From positions 1-7,561 of the forward strand of contig JANXTV010000557.1 of assembly GCA_025352185.1 (NCBI GenBank): 7,561 bases of DNA, written 5' to 3'. The position numbers and the translations under genes are program-made. Under the pieces are notes generated by a model. That model did not search any database, was not told the origin of the DNA, and saw only the letters and a list, made by a program, of their open reading frames with translations. Source of the stretch: Oligoflexia bacterium. Its GTDB lineage: Bacteria > Bdellovibrionota > UBA1018. Below, piece by piece: positions 6,411 through 7,561 of this stretch (the first letter of the stretch is position 1; every line of letters starts with the position of its first letter).

Positions 6411-6676
6411 CCCTTAATACTCGGGTATTTTTTAGAAAACTCAAGCGTCCTCGACCAGGCGAGTTTAGCCGCCTTCTCGTCGTACCGCGGCGTCGTTTCG
6501 TTATGAAATCCAAGACCCGCCCCCATGCGAACCACGCGCGAGTTAAGGTACCGATCTTCCCGAGAAGGGTACAGGCTAAATATTCCAAGTATAATTTTAT
6601 GAGCACTCGGTGGGTTATAAGGATCCACCGCGAGGGGGCCTAAATACCCGTCCCGGTTTAAACACGCGGCCATCAA
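6407..6676 (-). pseudogene. Decayed C-terminal remnant of a dienelactone hydrolase family gene
   Basis: An 89-codon open frame whose second half (residues about 50-86, with GFHNETTPRYDEKAAKLAW and RTLEFSKKY) clearly matches the C-terminus of dienelactone hydrolase family alpha/beta hydrolases, which are normally well over 200 residues. The nucleophile Cys motif (GxCxGG) and acidic residue region are absent from the frame, and I did not find them in the other two reverse frames up to the response regulator start. The catalytic His of the usual GAGHGFHN is Leu here (GAGLGFHN, codon CTT at 6512-6514), one base from CAT. HKIILGIF (residues 26-33) may be a relic of the strand before the missing Asp region, which would imply an internal deletion. 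An active hydrolase is very unlikely. The stop still overlaps the ATG of the membrane protein, so the remnant may persist as a leader frame. Its start is arbitrary. Confidence 0.65.
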
Positions 6677-6715
6677 ATCATTCGACTAATTCCGGCCGCT
6701 CATCGATAAGTAGGC

Positions 6716-7102
6716 ATGCTTCCCAAAGAGACCACTCTACTCATCGTCGACGACGACAACGACCTACGGGACGAACTCATTTTTATCTTTACCGATAAAT
6801 CGTTCCGGGTTCTGAACGCGTCGAACGGGAATGAGGCACTGAAAATCGCAAAGTCGAATCCGATCGACCTCGTGCTCTCCGATATCCGGATGCCTGGAGG
6901 AGACGGAATCGAACTTTTAAAAAAACTTCGTGAGATCGATCCGAAAGTCCCGGTCGTAATATTTGTAACGGGATTCGCAGACATTTCCAGCGCCGATGCC
7001 CTATCCCTCGGGGCCCACCGAGTATTCGAAAAACCATTCAAGCTGAAGGAAGTCGTCGAAGAAGTCACCCGTATCGCCGCGAGCCTAAGTCTCCGACCCT
7101 GA
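6716..7102 (+). CDS. Single-domain CheY-like response regulator
   Basis: A 128-residue stand-alone receiver domain with no output domain. All key residues are present: the acidic pocket Asp12-Asp13 (IVDDDND), the phosphoacceptor Asp56 in LVLSDIRMPGGDG, Thr85 in VIFVTGFAD and Lys106 in VFEKPFK. It should be phosphorylated by a histidine kinase and signal by protein contact, in the cytoplasm. The partner is probably the PAS kinase directly downstream, whose frame begins at or before this gene's stop codon. The start at 6716 is the only sensible ATG before the first strand, with AGG (6711-6713) two bases upstream and a weak AAGTAGG context. The 39 bases before it separate the gene from the divergent hydrolase remnant and must contain any local promoter, though none is recognisable. 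The regulated process cannot be told from the window. Confidence 0.93.
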   Translation: MLPKETTLLIVDDDNDLRDELIFIFTDKSFRVLNASNGNEALKIAKSNPIDLVLSDIRMPGGDGIELLKKLREIDPKVPVVIFVTGFADISSADALSLGAHRVFEKPFKLKEVVEEVTRIAASLSLRP

Positions 7103-7561
7103 AAAATGTTAACGATGCACATCCGGAGGAAAGCTTTCTCCAAATTCTCGACGCCATGGGCGATATGGTGCTAGTAAAGGGTAAGGACCCGAAGCTCATC
7201 TGGGCCAACGCCGCGTTTCGTTCCTACTATGGCATGTCGAACGAACAACTTCGTGGAATTATCGATGCCCCGTTTAATATGCCCGACCAGACCGAGCAGT
7301 ACGTTAAAGACGACGCCTACGTCTTTAATTCCGGTCAAACTCTAAATATTCCGAACGAAAAAGTCACCCGCTACGACGGTTCGGTTCGGGCATTTAATAC
7401 GGTAAAATCACCGATCTTCGATAAAAAGCGAAACGTCATCATGACCGTCGGAATCTCCCGCGATATTACGGACCGTATCGAGACGGAAAAAAATCTCGAG
7501 CTAGAGCGCGAGCGGTCGACCCAATCTGCGAAAATGGTCACACTCGGCGAAATGGCGGGCG
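7099..7561 (+). CDS. PAS domain histidine kinase, 5' part only (runs off the window)
   Basis: An open frame with no stop to the window end. It encodes a PAS_4-like sensor domain (from about SFLQILDAMGDMVLVKG through YDGSVRAFNTVKSPIFD to the closing VGISRDITDRIE), then a charged helix (EKNLELERERS) and the beginning of a HisKA dimerisation domain, AKMVTLGEMAGG. The phosphorylated histidine would follow within a few residues beyond the window. No membrane segment is seen, so it is a cytoplasmic sensor, and it is probably the partner of the response regulator just upstream. The start is unclear. PAS-like coding extends upstream of the first in-frame ATG (7156), yet no ATG, GTG or TTG exists in this frame between the regulator's 3' end and 7156. 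I give the CTG at 7099, which overlaps the regulator stop as CTGA. Starting at 7156 would cut the first PAS helix. Confidence 0.8.
   Translation, partial: MKNVNDAHPEESFLQILDAMGDMVLVKGKDPKLIWANAAFRSYYGMSNEQLRGIIDAPFNMPDQTEQYVKDDAYVFNSGQTLNIPNEKVTRYDGSVRAFNTVKSPIFDKKRNVIMTVGISRDITDRIETEKNLELERERSTQSAKMVTLGEMAG

Noticed and set aside
6636..6672. Apparent tandem 18-base repeat (GGCCTAAATACCC.. and GGTTTAAACACGC..).
   Set aside because: Only about two thirds of positions match and the unit occurs just twice, so chance is the simplest explanation.
7106..7194. ATG at 7106 as the start of a gene after the response regulator.
   Set aside because: It is in the regulator's frame, not the kinase frame, and reaches a stop after about 29 codons with no recognisable content.
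6576..7352. Direct repeat CTAAATATTCC at 6576-6586 and 7342-7352.
   Set aside because: An 11-base match in a window of this size with A/T-rich patches is weak, and the second copy is inside kinase coding sequence.
1..7561. tRNA or rRNA genes, CRISPR arrays, insertion sequences, attachment sites.
   Set aside because: No cloverleaf-like segment, regular repeat-spacer pattern, transposase or terminal inverted repeats were seen on either strand.

Overview
The window looks like compact chromosomal DNA from a free-living bacterium, moderately GC-rich by eye. Genes are tightly packed, with short or overlapping ends and mixed strength Shine-Dalgarno sites. I cannot name the genus. The gene set (DusC-type tRNA dihydrouridine synthase, PhnB-like VOC protein, PAS histidine kinase) is widespread. 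The closest relatives I can recall for the polyketide pair are Bacillus subtilis BpsA/BpsB, but nothing else in the window points to Bacillus.

Layout. 5-475 (+) is a double SH3-like domain protein whose 5' end may lie outside the window. It converges on a DusC-like tRNA-dihydrouridine synthase (514-1506, -). A 106-base divergent gap leads to a PhnB-like VOC protein (1613-2092, +), which converges with only 3 bases between stops on an SDR oxidoreductase (2096-2857, -). The SDR is the second gene of a two-gene operon, joined by an ATGA overlap to an upstream GH1-type glycosidase (2854 to about 4155 or 4191, -). A 180-216 base divergent region holding a perfect 7-bp dyad (GGGGCTA-N12-TAGCCCC) separates this operon from a type III polyketide synthase (4372-5439, +) and a membrane methyltransferase of the isoprenylcysteine carboxyl methyltransferase family (5441-5995, +), with one base between the last two.

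The right end holds a small polytopic membrane protein (5970-6410, -), coupled by an ATGA overlap to a decayed dienelactone hydrolase remnant (6407-6676, -). Next come a stand-alone CheY-like response regulator (6716-7102, +) and the 5' part of a PAS histidine kinase that runs off the window at its H-box (about 7099-7561, +).

The most interesting block is 2854-5995. A BpsA/BpsB-like alkylpyrone or alkylresorcinol synthase and its probable tailoring methyltransferase are divergent from a glycosidase-SDR operon and share one control region. That the four genes act on one metabolite is an inference. The individual families are known, so I would not call this a new class of system, but the combination and its dyad deserve a look. 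Two decay or start-site puzzles are also notable: the hydrolase remnant has lost its catalytic histidine, and the kinase has no standard start codon ahead of its PAS domain.
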